Shown in pieces: positions 1 to 7,247 of a stretch of DNA of 48,297 bases. The stretch is from Asticcacaulis sp. UBA2476 (GTDB lineage: Bacteria; Pseudomonadota; Alphaproteobacteria; Caulobacterales; Caulobacteraceae). Position numbers and translations under genes: made by a program. The notes under the pieces are model-generated. The model was not told where the DNA came from, ran no database searches, and saw only the letters and a list, made by a program, of their open reading frames with translations. The stretch covers positions 1-48,297 of the forward strand of contig DDPE01000011.1 of NCBI GenBank assembly GCA_002342035.1, read 5' to 3'. Each line of letters starts with the position of its first letter. Position 1 is the stretch's first letter.

Positions 1-271
1 CCCTATCCAGCGGCCACGGATCAAGAACGTAGCCGGATTGGGCATCCCACCTGATGGCGTTGATGTGGCCATTCACTATTGGCGTTTTGAGGGCCTCAGC
101 GACGCGCACCATCATCAGCAGATTGCCGCTTGCCAGCCGCGTCAGGCCGGGATTGAAAGCCCCCAGCACAAAGGTTTCTGCCCCAAGCCCCGCCCCAAGT
201 CCCGCCAGAGGCGATCGCGACAGGTCTATATCGTCAGGCTTCAGGATCAGGTGATCGGTCGCGTAGGTCAT
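1..271 (-). CDS. GH130-like glycosidase, N-terminal part (cut by window edge)
   Basis: An open frame of 90 codons begins with ATG at 271 and runs off the left edge. The N-terminus MTYATDHLILKPDDIDLSR is followed by FNPGLTRLASGNLLMMVRV. That pattern, an Asn-Pro start of a blade followed by a hydrophobic strand ending in RV, resembles the first blade of GH130 beta-mannoside phosphorylases and hydrolases. No signal peptide is seen, so a cytoplasmic enzyme acting on imported oligosaccharides is likely. The catalytic residues lie outside the window. It sits 21 bp downstream of a small hypothetical gene on the same strand, so the two may share a transcript. The family call is tentative because only about a quarter of a typical protein is visible. 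Confidence 0.55.
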   Translation of the reverse strand, partial: MTYATDHLILKPDDIDLSRSPLAGLGAGLGAETFVLGAFNPGLTRLASGNLLMMVRVAEALKTPIVNGHINAIRWDAQSGYVLDPWPLDR

Positions 272-292
272 GCTTTGTGGTTATGGGGGCGT

Positions 293-544
293 TTAATGCG
301 TAGGCTCAGTGACGCTCAGCGGTTTCATGACTCGGCGCCGTCCGGCTGAGGGGCGGTTATAGGCATCAATTTCCTGACGCAGATAGGTTTCAAGCTCCGC
401 ATCGTTTTGGCTGGCGGCCTGAATGATATAGATGATCTTTTCGCGGGTATCGCTGTGGGGGCGTTTACCCGTCGAAAAGGCGTGCAGTACCGCGTCAAGA
501 TACTGATTGAGCAGGCGATGATCGGGGACTATCGCGGTGGTCAT
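293..544 (-). CDS. Small hypothetical protein
   Basis: This 83-residue protein starts at ATG 544, preceded by a strong AGGAGGAGACC ribosome binding site. A longer upstream start at 604 has no such site and is rejected. The protein is probably soluble and helical, with many charged residues (for example ETYLRQEIDAYNR around residues 50-62) and a basic patch, AGRRR, near the C-terminus. No family is recognised. It lies just upstream of the GH130-like gene on the same strand and may be cotranscribed with it. The strong ribosome binding site is the best evidence that it is real. Confidence 0.6.
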   Translation of the reverse strand: MTTAIVPDHRLLNQYLDAVLHAFSTGKRPHSDTREKIIYIIQAASQNDAELETYLRQEIDAYNRPSAGRRRVMKPLSVTEPTH

Positions 545-635
545 GGTCTCCTCCTTATGATTGTGGGGGTCACTTACTGTCCGGCAAAGGACATAAGAGA
601 GCAATTGGCAAGTTAACCATTGGGCGCATTTCGCT

Positions 636-653
636 CATAAGGCGAGCCTTATG
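636..653. promoter_or_regulatory. Perfect 8-bp inverted repeat, candidate operator
   Basis: CATAAGGC-GA-GCCTTATG lies in the roughly 210-bp gap between two divergent small genes (starts at 544 and 755). Symmetry and a 2-nt spacer suit a dimeric repressor site better than a transcript hairpin. No regulator can be assigned. Confidence 0.3.
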
Positions 654-754
654 AATGTCTGCTCGCGGTAAGTTTACCGGGGGGTGAATGGAAAATTCGC
701 GCGTCAGGGGATATGTTTCGGTGAGAACCTGACCGGGACATCGGGAGACAGTGC

Positions 755-934
755 ATGATTGAGATGTATGGCCTTTATCGCGGGCGTGGCCTTAACCGCG
801 AAGAACTGGTGGTTTATGGCAATGGCGAAGTGGATTTTGTCACCACGCGAAAATCCTACGAAGCGGCAGGGTTCACCCCGCGCTATGAAGACCTGCCGTG
901 GAAAGAGTCGCTTGAGGAGCTGATGCCGGGTTGA
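755..934 (+). CDS. Small hypothetical protein (59 aa)
   Basis: A 59-codon frame starts at ATG 755 with GGGAGA about 7 nt upstream and ends at TGA 932-934. The product begins MIEMYGLYRGRGLNREELVV and is rich in charged residues (several Glu, Arg and Tyr), with no signal peptide or membrane segment. Good codon use and a properly spaced ribosome binding site support it. It lies 53 bp upstream of the ArsC-like gene on the same strand and could be its operon partner. No family is recognised. Confidence 0.5.
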   Translation: MIEMYGLYRGRGLNREELVVYGNGEVDFVTTRKSYEAAGFTPRYEDLPWKESLEELMPG

Positions 935-987
935 AAACCTGTCCGCAGGACGGCTATGAGCACATATACATTGCTCAGGAGTGACTC

Positions 988-1335
988 GTGGCTGTGAAAA
1001 TCTATGGCATCAAGAATTGCGACACTATGGTCAAGGCACGTCGCTGGCTGGATACGCACGGCATTGAAGCTGTGTTCCATGACTATAAGGTACTAGGCAT
1101 TGAAGCCTTAGTGCTTAAGGGCTGGGCTGATCGCATCGGCTGGCAAAAGCTGATCAATACCTCCGGCCAGACGTTTCGGAAACTGCCGGCCGAAGACCGC
1201 GCTGATGTGGATGAGGCCAAGGCGTTGCGGCTGATGCAGGCGCAGCCGTCGATGATCCGGCGGCCTATACTCGATACCGGGGATCACCTGATCGCCGGGT
1301 TCAAGCCAGAGATTTATGAGAGCCTTTTTAAATGA
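988..1335 (+). CDS. ArsC/Spx-family reductase-like protein
   Basis: This 115-residue protein has a GTG start preceded by CAGGAG. It begins with a thioredoxin-fold strand and then GIKNCDTMVKARRWLD, the single-cysteine CxxT-like motif of the ArsC/Spx/YffB family (here Cys-Asp-Thr). The later segment with RRPIL around residue 92 matches the conserved cis-proline and anion-binding region of the family. YffB-type members are small glutathione- or thioredoxin-linked thiol proteins of poorly known substrate; arsenate reduction is not implied, as no ars operon is near. An intrinsic terminator follows directly, so the transcript ends here. Confidence 0.85.
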   Translation: MAVKIYGIKNCDTMVKARRWLDTHGIEAVFHDYKVLGIEALVLKGWADRIGWQKLINTSGQTFRKLPAEDRADVDEAKALRLMQAQPSMIRRPILDTGDHLIAGFKPEIYESLFK

Positions 1336-1343
1336 CCTGACAG

Positions 1344-1366
1344 CCCGCCACACCGGCGGGTTTTTT
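1344..1366 (+). terminator. Intrinsic terminator after ArsC-like gene
   Basis: CCCGCC-ACACC-GGCGGG forms a 6-bp GC-rich stem followed by six T residues, 8 bp after the stop codon. Confidence 0.85.
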
Positions 1367-1380
1367 CGTTTTGAGGCGAA

Positions 1381-1440
1381 CATTACAAATGCGTTATGTA
1401 TAGATGGGTATCTTGTAATGAATGGTAGCTTGCTATAAAT
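1381..1440 (+). promoter_or_regulatory. Candidate promoter and PadR operator
   Basis: An 8-bp inverted repeat, CATTACAA (1381-1388) and TTGTAATG (1413-1420), brackets 24 bp upstream of the padR-like gene. The right arm supplies a possible -35 element (TTGTAA), with TATAAA at 1434-1439 as -10 and a 15-bp spacer. PadR regulators commonly repress their own operons, so autoregulation here is a reasonable inference. Confidence 0.4.
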
Positions 1441-1501
1441 AGGTGGTCAGGCGGTGAGATTGATCACCGCAGCCCGAACGCTTCGGCGGAAGGATGGGAA
1501 A

Positions 1502-1861
1502 ATGCCTGAACCTATTGATATACAACTTAAAAAGGGCGTGCTGGGCCTGTGTGTCCTGGCCGTGCTCGCCCGCCGCGAAAACTATGCCTATGAAATCGCC
1601 AGCCTGTTGTCAGGCGCGATCGGCATGGGCGAAGGGACAATCTACCCCCTGATGCGGCGCATGCAGACGGACGGTCTGGTGGAAACCTATCTGGTCGAAT
1701 CCTCCTCCGGCCCGTCACGTAAATACTACCGTCTGACCCCGGCGGGTCATCAGGCGCTTAAGGCACAAAGCGACGAATGGCGCGGGTTTGCCCGCGCGGT
1801 TGATGCCCTGCTTGAGCCCATAGCTGAGCCCGCCGAACCGCAACCCGTAAACGAGGCCTGA
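1502..1861 (+). CDS. PadR family transcriptional regulator
   Basis: This is a 119-residue DNA-binding protein. The start at ATG 1502 is chosen because GGAAGGA lies 6-7 nt upstream; an upstream in-frame start at 1454 adds residues atypical of the family. The winged helix-turn-helix is clear: KGVLGLCVLAVL begins helix 1, GEGTIYPLMRRMQTDGLV is the recognition helix and RKYYRLTPAGHQAL the wing. PadR proteins are usually repressors. It is followed at 3 bp by a DUF1700 gene and then a GIN-domain gene, a common envelope-linked cassette in which PadR controls the whole operon. Confidence 0.92.
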   Translation: MPEPIDIQLKKGVLGLCVLAVLARRENYAYEIASLLSGAIGMGEGTIYPLMRRMQTDGLVETYLVESSSGPSRKYYRLTPAGHQALKAQSDEWRGFARAVDALLEPIAEPAEPQPVNEA

Positions 1862-1864
1862 TCC

Positions 1865-2434
1865 ATGACCCGTACTGAATTTCTGAATAAGCTAAAGGCC
1901 GGTCTGTCTGACCTTCCGGCCAGCGCCATTGCCGATATTGTGGCCGATTACGAAACCCACTTTGCCGATGGAGCCGCCGCAGGCCGTACCGAAGCCGAAG
2001 TGGCTCAGGCTCTGGGTGATCCGGAGCGTCTGGCCCGCGAACTGCGCACCGAAGCCGGCATGAAGCGCTGGGAAGACTCCAAAACGCCGTCGTCAGCGGT
2101 GACCGCCGTCTTTGCGGTTATTGGTCTGGGGGCGCTCGATATTCTGGTGCTATTGCCCATAGTTATGGCCATTGCCGGAACCCTCGTCGGGTTCTTTTTC
2201 GGGGCCGTTGGGGCCTTCATAGGCGGTGGCGCATTGTTTGCCGCCGGGCCGTTTATGGGCTTGCCGGGCGGGGCTGCGGCCTCATTGCTGGGCGGGCTTG
2301 GCCTGATGGCCGCGTCTGTGACGGTCGCCGCTCTGACCGCCGCCGTGACCATCTGGTTCGTCAATGGCATCGTCTGGTATGCGCGCCTGCATTACCGCCT
2401 GCTGAAACCCGCCCTGAATGTTCAGTCGGCCTGA
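1865..2434 (+). CDS. DUF1700 (HAAS-domain) membrane protein
   Basis: A 189-residue protein. The N-terminal about 75 residues (FLNKLKAGLSDLPASAIADI, then a DYETHF motif and QALGDPERLARELR) are the soluble helical HAAS/DUF1700 domain. After that come three or four hydrophobic segments rich in Gly and Ala (about residues 78-165), so the C-terminal half is in the inner membrane. Members are habitually encoded next to PadR regulators, as here (3-bp gap), and are thought to work in envelope signalling or as PadR partners, though the molecular role is not established. Confidence 0.88.
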   Translation: MTRTEFLNKLKAGLSDLPASAIADIVADYETHFADGAAAGRTEAEVAQALGDPERLARELRTEAGMKRWEDSKTPSSAVTAVFAVIGLGALDILVLLPIVMAIAGTLVGFFFGAVGAFIGGGALFAAGPFMGLPGGAAASLLGGLGLMAASVTVAALTAAVTIWFVNGIVWYARLHYRLLKPALNVQSA

Positions 2435-2461
2435 TCCGGCCCCTCTGAAGGAGATTTTATC

Positions 2462-3232
2462 ATGATACGCAAACTCTTTATCGTCGCGGGTGCCGGTCTT
2501 GTCCTGTCGGTGGTCAGCCTAGGCATTGCCGCCGCCCTGTTCAGCCGCGACATGGCCGCAGACGGATGGAACTGGGCTCGGTTCGAAGATGGTGACCACA
2601 GCATCGTCGTCCGTAGCACCACCAAGGCCACGGAAACCACGACCCGCACCCTGACCTGGACGGGTGGTGACCGGCTTGACATCAACATACCGGCGGATGT
2701 GATCTATACGCAGGGGCCAGTGGCATCCGTGAAAATCACCGGTGACAAGACTATGGTCGATCAGGTGGTGCTCGATGGTGGCCGCTTGACGATAAAAGAT
2801 GGCGCTGACAATGAAAAGCACATCAATTTCAATTGGAACGGCGGTAAGTTCCGACCCAACAGCGGCCACCTTACGGTTGAAATTACGGCACCTTCGGTCA
2901 CCAGCTTTGGGATTTCCGGCATTGGCGATCTTGAGGTGATCAATTACGATCAGCCAAGGCTTGATCTGGATATCTCCGGGGCCGGTCAGGCTGAGGTTGC
3001 GGGCCGCACTCAGGCGCTGAGTGTCGACATCTCCGGCATGGGGGATGCCGAGCTTGAGAACCTGCAAACCGTCGATGCCAATATCGATGTCAGCGGGGCC
3101 GGTGATGCCACAATTGCCGCCACCGGCAAGGTCAATGTGTCGGTCTCCGGAACCGGAAATGTCGACCTGAAAGGCAAGCCCGCCAGTGTCAGCACGGATA
3201 TATCCGGTCTCGGCAGCGTCGATCAGGAGTAG
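2462..3232 (+). CDS. GIN domain-containing (DUF2807) envelope protein
   Basis: A 256-residue protein with a GGAG ribosome binding site before ATG 2462. An N-terminal hydrophobic segment (residues about 4-27) looks like a signal peptide or anchor. From about residue 75 there is the right-handed beta-helix-like GIN/DUF2807 domain with repeated short strands such as LDISGAGQAEVAG, LSVDISGMGDAEL and IDVSGAGDATIAA. Such proteins are predicted to be periplasmic or surface exposed. It is the last gene of the PadR - DUF1700 operon; a perfect hairpin follows. The function is unknown; adhesin-like labels for the family are not evidence of adhesion. Confidence 0.85.
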   Translation: MIRKLFIVAGAGLVLSVVSLGIAAALFSRDMAADGWNWARFEDGDHSIVVRSTTKATETTTRTLTWTGGDRLDINIPADVIYTQGPVASVKITGDKTMVDQVVLDGGRLTIKDGADNEKHINFNWNGGKFRPNSGHLTVEITAPSVTSFGISGIGDLEVINYDQPRLDLDISGAGQAEVAGRTQALSVDISGMGDAELENLQTVDANIDVSGAGDATIAATGKVNVSVSGTGNVDLKGKPASVSTDISGLGSVDQE

Positions 3233-3240
3233 GTATATTG

Positions 3241-3279
3241 TTCAGGCCCGCCTTGGCATCAAAGCAAGGCGGGCCTGAA
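3241..3279. terminator. Bidirectional hairpin between convergent genes
   Basis: A perfect 15-bp inverted repeat (TTCAGGCCCGCCTTG and its complement) with a 9-nt loop lies between the GIN gene (plus) and the nagX-like gene (minus). No long T-run follows, so termination is inferred from position and stem strength. Confidence 0.65.
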
Positions 3280-3289
3280 TTCAGCAGGA

Positions 3290-4423
3290 TCAAACCTTGA
3301 TGATCCAGTTCTTGCGGCGCAGGTAGTCCATGCACAGCCAGATGAAGGCGATGAACAGAATGACCGGGATCAAGGCCGCCGCCGCTTCGCCGATCAACGG
3401 TTTAGCCGCATGATAGGGCAGAAGTGTCAGTTGCCAGCCGACCATGCTCGCGGCCAGATCATGCAGCACATAGGCGGCGATGGCGTTAATACCAAAGGCC
3501 AGCGGAATGTTGACGAGCATGGTGCCCGCCGCATTGGGCTTGGTGCCGGCATCAAGTACGGCATGAAGCCCTGCCAGACAGATGGTGGTGATGCCGCAAG
3601 TGACCAGCACAAAGGTGCTGGACCAGATGTCCTTGATGACCGGAAACACAAAGGCCCAGCCGATGCCGATCGCCAGCATGGCGAGACCCGCGCCCAGCAA
3701 AGGCAGGGCTGAGTTTTTACCCTTGTGGCCCAGCAGATATTCGCCAATGGCCACGCCAATCAAGCCATGCGCCAGTGCGGGCAGGGTGCCCAGCAGCCCT
3801 TCCGGGTCATAGCCTTCCGGGCCTTTGACATAGTTGTGGTTGCCCGCGCCGAACATGATCCGGTCGACCGAGGCCACGAAATTATGGCCGCGCTGCCAGA
3901 TGTCGTTCGGCAGGCCATCAAGGGCGGGGGCAAGTGTTAGCGGCCAGTATAGTGCCAAGATGGCAACGATAATACCGATGCGGACTTTGGGGCCGCACAG
4001 GAAAAACAGCACAGCGCACCCGCCGTAGACCAGACCGATACGCTGAAGCACGCCCCAGAACCGCCAGGTTGTTTCTGACAGAGCTGAAAACCACCATAGA
4101 TTGGCCAGAATAAACCCGATCAGAAACAGCCGGAACGTGCGCCAGAAAATCTTGAGCGCCTGATCGCGGTTAAGGCCGCTCAATTGGCGGGCACGATCCA
4201 GCGCCATAGGGATGGATACCCCGACCATCATCAGAAAGGCTGGAAACACGACATCGGCGATCATTAGCCCGTCCCAATGGGCGTGTAGCAACAGCGGGTA
4301 AACCTCGGCATTCTGGCCATATTTCATGCCGGCGGTGGCATTGACCAGGATCATGCCCATGACGGTCAGGCCCCGCAGCACATCGAGCGAGATCAGGTGA
4401 GGTGGTTTTGCGGTATCGGTCAT
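3290..4423 (-). CDS. nagX: NagX-like heparan-alpha-glucosaminide N-acetyltransferase family membrane protein
   Basis: A 377-residue integral membrane protein with about ten hydrophobic segments. The N-terminal LISLDVLRGLTVMGMILVN is the hallmark of the DUF5009/HGSNAT (COG4299) family, and the segment with HAHWDGLMIADVVFP carries the conserved His-Trp-Asp and FP motif. Human HGSNAT acetylates glucosamine at a membrane; bacterial NagX genes recur in GlcNAc/chitin clusters, where a role in transport or in acetyl transfer to amino sugars has been proposed. Its start overlaps the end of hexosaminidase 1 by 4 nt (ATGA), so the two are translationally coupled and probably act on the same sugar. Confidence 0.85.
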   Translation of the reverse strand: MTDTAKPPHLISLDVLRGLTVMGMILVNATAGMKYGQNAEVYPLLLHAHWDGLMIADVVFPAFLMMVGVSIPMALDRARQLSGLNRDQALKIFWRTFRLFLIGFILANLWWFSALSETTWRFWGVLQRIGLVYGGCAVLFFLCGPKVRIGIIVAILALYWPLTLAPALDGLPNDIWQRGHNFVASVDRIMFGAGNHNYVKGPEGYDPEGLLGTLPALAHGLIGVAIGEYLLGHKGKNSALPLLGAGLAMLAIGIGWAFVFPVIKDIWSSTFVLVTCGITTICLAGLHAVLDAGTKPNAAGTMLVNIPLAFGINAIAAYVLHDLAASMVGWQLTLLPYHAAKPLIGEAAAALIPVILFIAFIWLCMDYLRRKNWIIKV

Positions 4424-6774
4424 GGCTGGCTATCCGAGGCGGGTTTAAGGGTAATCTGATCGATCGCAAAGATCGGATCAAGTGCGGGGCGGGTAAATCC
4501 GATGCAAAGGTCGTGATGGCCACCTTGGGCGGGCACCGCGCCGGTGAGGGTCGTCAGGCGTGGGTTGGTTATGATCGTGGAGGGCAAGGCTAAGGTGGCC
4601 AAGGTTTCGCCTTCGCAGGTCGGGGCATTACCGGTGCGCTTGCGGATAAACATCTCGCCATAAGGTGTGGCGGGCGGCTCATAGCTGACCTTGCGGCGGC
4701 CATTGACCGTAAGGAAGTTGAATGGCACCTGACCGACGACTGCGCGGACATCGAGGCCCTGCGAAAAATCAACCTGCGGCCACAGCCAGCAGGACTGATA
4801 AACATTGACGGCAAACACAGCGCGGTCTTCGCCCGGTGAGTCGTCCTCAAGATGGTGAGGGAAGGGCTCGCCGCAGGTCTGCAACTGATGGCTTTTCCGG
4901 GTCGCGACTGTATCCGCGTTTATGACATAGGTGCGCTCCCGTCCTAGAGGCTTTCCATCGATGTAGGTCTGCGATGTAATGCGCGCGGGGATGGCTACGT
5001 CTAGAGCGCCGTTATAGGTTGCAGGGGTGGCTTCATTCAGGCGATACCGCATTTCACCCGTCTTAAGGTGATTAATCAAGATGACTTTAGCGATATCGCT
5101 ATTAACGCTCAGGGCTATGTCCGGCTCGAACGGGATGGTGTCGTAGCGTACGCCCAGGGCATCCAGCCGTTTTAGTGTTGCAGGCAGACCGCGGCTAAAG
5201 CGCTCCCAGTCGCGTTTATTTTCAGGGCTCCAACCGACTTCTGACAGAGCGATCAAGCGCGGGAAGACCATGGTTTCGACCCGCTGGGCATGGCGCATGT
5301 GCTCTGTCCAGACGTTGGCCTGGATGCCTATGATGTGGGCTTCTTGATCAGCGGTAATGCCTTCAGGTGTCGAATCGAACTCATACACATCTTTAAGGGA
5401 AGCTACACGGCCACGGCCGGGTGGCTCATCAGGGGAGGCGCTTTGGGCGCTGTCGAGATAAAGCACAGGTTCCGGCGACAAAACCGTATCGTGACCTAAG
5501 CTTGCGGCGGCGACGGCGCCATCAAGCCCGCGCCAACTCATGACCGTGGCATCAGGCGCCAGACCGCCTTCGAGGATTTCATCCCAGCCGATCATACGCC
5601 GTCCGCGTTTGGCAATATGCTGACCTATGCGGGTAATGAACCAGCTTTGTAGTTCGTCTTCGTCTTTCAGGCCCAGTTCTTTGATGCGCTGCTGGATATA
5701 GGGGCTGGCGCGCCACTGGTTCTTGATGGCTTCATCGCCGCCGATATGGATGTAGTCGGACGGGAACAGATCCATGACCTCATCCAGCACATCGGTCAGA
5801 AACTGGAACGTCGCATCGTCTATATTAAAGAGATAGGGATAGACGCCCCATTTGTTCATACTCTCATTGGGCGATTGCCCGGTGACGCCAAATTCCGGGT
5901 AAGCATTGATGGCGGCCAGCGCATGACCGGGCATTTCAATTTCCGGCACAATAGTTATGTTGCGGGCTCTGGCATAGGCGAGCAGTTCGCGCACGTCATC
6001 CTGAGTATAAAAGCCGCCGTAGCGTAGCGGGCGACCCTGATCATCGAACCCTTGCGCCCCGGCAAGTTGGCGATAGGCCGAAGCCTTAGTTAGTTTAGGG
6101 TAGCGTTTGATCTCCAGCCGCCAGCCCTGATCATCAGTCAGGTGCCAGTGCAGGACATTGAGCTTATGGGCGGCCATAGCGTCAATCAGTCGGCGGATAT
6201 CATCGAGGCTTTGGTAATGACGCGCCGAATCGAGCATCAATCCGCGCCAGCCATAGCGGGGCTGATCCCTTATAGTGAGGGCAGGCAGGGTCGGGTTCTG
6301 CTGGGCCAATTGCCATAAGGTCATGGCGCCGTAAAACAGCCCTTCGCGATGGGGGGCGGTTACGGTGATGCCGTCGCGGGTGATATCAAGCCTATAGGCT
6401 TCGATAGCAGAGCTTTCGATATCGCCGCGCTGAAAGCGAATAGCGGATGGGGTTTGAGAGGTGTTAACGAGCTTTAGGCGAACCCCGGTTGTCTGCATGA
6501 GCAGGCCTTGAAACTGCTGGGCGACACCATAGGCCTCTATATCATCGGCTGCGGTCGCTATGACCATGCCGGAAGCCAGCCGGAAGTGGCCGACTCTGGT
6601 GGCGAGGTCAGCGGGCGCCGGCGTGATGTGAACCGCGTGCACAGCCTCAGCGCTGCGAGCCGAAGGCGCATATAATCCGGCAAATATCCCGGCAATCAAA
6701 AGCCCAAAGCCGATAGCCTTGCGGTATTGGTTTCTCGCCAGAGTGCTAATTGTGCCTTTTTGCTCGTTTTTCAT
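4420..6774 (-). CDS. GH20 beta-N-acetylhexosaminidase 1
   Basis: A 784-residue exo-enzyme that should release terminal GlcNAc from chitooligosaccharides. ATG 6774 is preferred over a TTG three codons upstream; neither has a strong ribosome binding site. An N-terminal basic and hydrophobic stretch ending ARSAEA (about residue 43) is a signal peptide, so the product is exported. The GH20b domain (about 45-170) precedes the TIM barrel (about 170-530), which has WHLTDDQGWRLEIK, the strand PEIEMPGHA, and HIGGDEA with the catalytic Asp347-Glu348 pair. About 230 C-terminal residues form beta-rich domains, ending in DLCIGF, reminiscent of a sugar-binding module. It is coupled to nagX and divergent from the TonB receptor. 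Confidence 0.93.
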   Translation of the reverse strand: MKNEQKGTISTLARNQYRKAIGFGLLIAGIFAGLYAPSARSAEAVHAVHITPAPADLATRVGHFRLASGMVIATAADDIEAYGVAQQFQGLLMQTTGVRLKLVNTSQTPSAIRFQRGDIESSAIEAYRLDITRDGITVTAPHREGLFYGAMTLWQLAQQNPTLPALTIRDQPRYGWRGLMLDSARHYQSLDDIRRLIDAMAAHKLNVLHWHLTDDQGWRLEIKRYPKLTKASAYRQLAGAQGFDDQGRPLRYGGFYTQDDVRELLAYARARNITIVPEIEMPGHALAAINAYPEFGVTGQSPNESMNKWGVYPYLFNIDDATFQFLTDVLDEVMDLFPSDYIHIGGDEAIKNQWRASPYIQQRIKELGLKDEDELQSWFITRIGQHIAKRGRRMIGWDEILEGGLAPDATVMSWRGLDGAVAAASLGHDTVLSPEPVLYLDSAQSASPDEPPGRGRVASLKDVYEFDSTPEGITADQEAHIIGIQANVWTEHMRHAQRVETMVFPRLIALSEVGWSPENKRDWERFSRGLPATLKRLDALGVRYDTIPFEPDIALSVNSDIAKVILINHLKTGEMRYRLNEATPATYNGALDVAIPARITSQTYIDGKPLGRERTYVINADTVATRKSHQLQTCGEPFPHHLEDDSPGEDRAVFAVNVYQSCWLWPQVDFSQGLDVRAVVGQVPFNFLTVNGRRKVSYEPPATPYGEMFIRKRTGNAPTCEGETLATLALPSTIITNPRLTTLTGAVPAQGGHHDLCIGFTRPALDPIFAIDQITLKPASDSQP

Positions 6775-6777
6775 TGC

Positions 6778-6792
6778 TACCAATTAAATACC
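6778..6792. promoter_or_regulatory. Candidate shared operator, site 1
   Basis: TACCAATTAAATACC lies directly upstream of the hexosaminidase 1 start. Read on the minus strand it contains GGTATTTAATTGGTA, which shares a 13-nt core with site 2 near the receptor gene. It resembles ATTGGTA half-sites at two other promoters of the chitin island. Confidence 0.35.
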
Positions 6793-7034
6793 TTTGAGCG
6801 GTTTTGTATGGTTTTTCACGCCTAAATTAGGGGGTTAAATATAACACACTGTCAATGTAATTTTATGTCGCCTCCTGCGTTTGCGGTAATATAAAGCCGT
6901 ATTGCGAGTGTGCTATTTTAGTGAATATTGAAAATATCTATATAAAACAACGAAATAAATTCGACATTCGTCATGGCCTGACATTGTGTCGTTTTTGTGT
7001 AGACAGTCTTTGGGAACTGTGTTTTGTTGATAAT

Positions 7035-7059
7035 GCCAATATTTAATTGGTAATACCGA
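7035..7059. promoter_or_regulatory. Candidate shared operator, site 2
   Basis: GCCAAT-ATTTA-ATTGGT is an imperfect inverted repeat and is immediately followed by the palindrome GGTAATACC (7049-7057). It lies about 190 bp upstream of the receptor start. TGGT/ACCA symmetry is typical of HutC-type GntR operators, but no regulator gene is present in the window, so the assignment is inferred. Confidence 0.35.
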
Positions 7060-7247
7060 TGTGATTTTGAAAAGCCGCTTACGCGGGTTGAAATGTCCAA
7101 GTGGTATGGATGCGTCAGGCGGGTGGCAATGTCGTTGGGGAACTATCCGGCAGCCGTCTTTATCGGCGTTATCGCGGACTTTATGGGCCAAAGTCACTTT
7201 CATTCAGGGGAAGTGGCGGCCGGGGATAAATTGGAGGGTTTCAGGGT

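Larger units (their letters stand above)
6775..7247. other. Divergent promoter region between hexosaminidase 1 and TonB receptor
   Basis: This 473-bp region is AT-rich compared with its neighbours and holds no convincing gene; short frames here lack coding character. It must carry both divergent promoters. Two related motifs sit near its ends: TACCAATTAAATACC at 6778-6792, and GCCAAT with ATTGGTAATACC at 7035-7057. They share TATTTAATTGGTA on opposite strands. The proximal receptor leader contains GGAGGG about 11 nt before its ATG. Confidence 0.55.

Noticed and set aside
988..1335. Arsenate reductase function
   Set aside because: The protein belongs to the ArsC/Spx fold family but resembles YffB-type members and has no ars genes around it.
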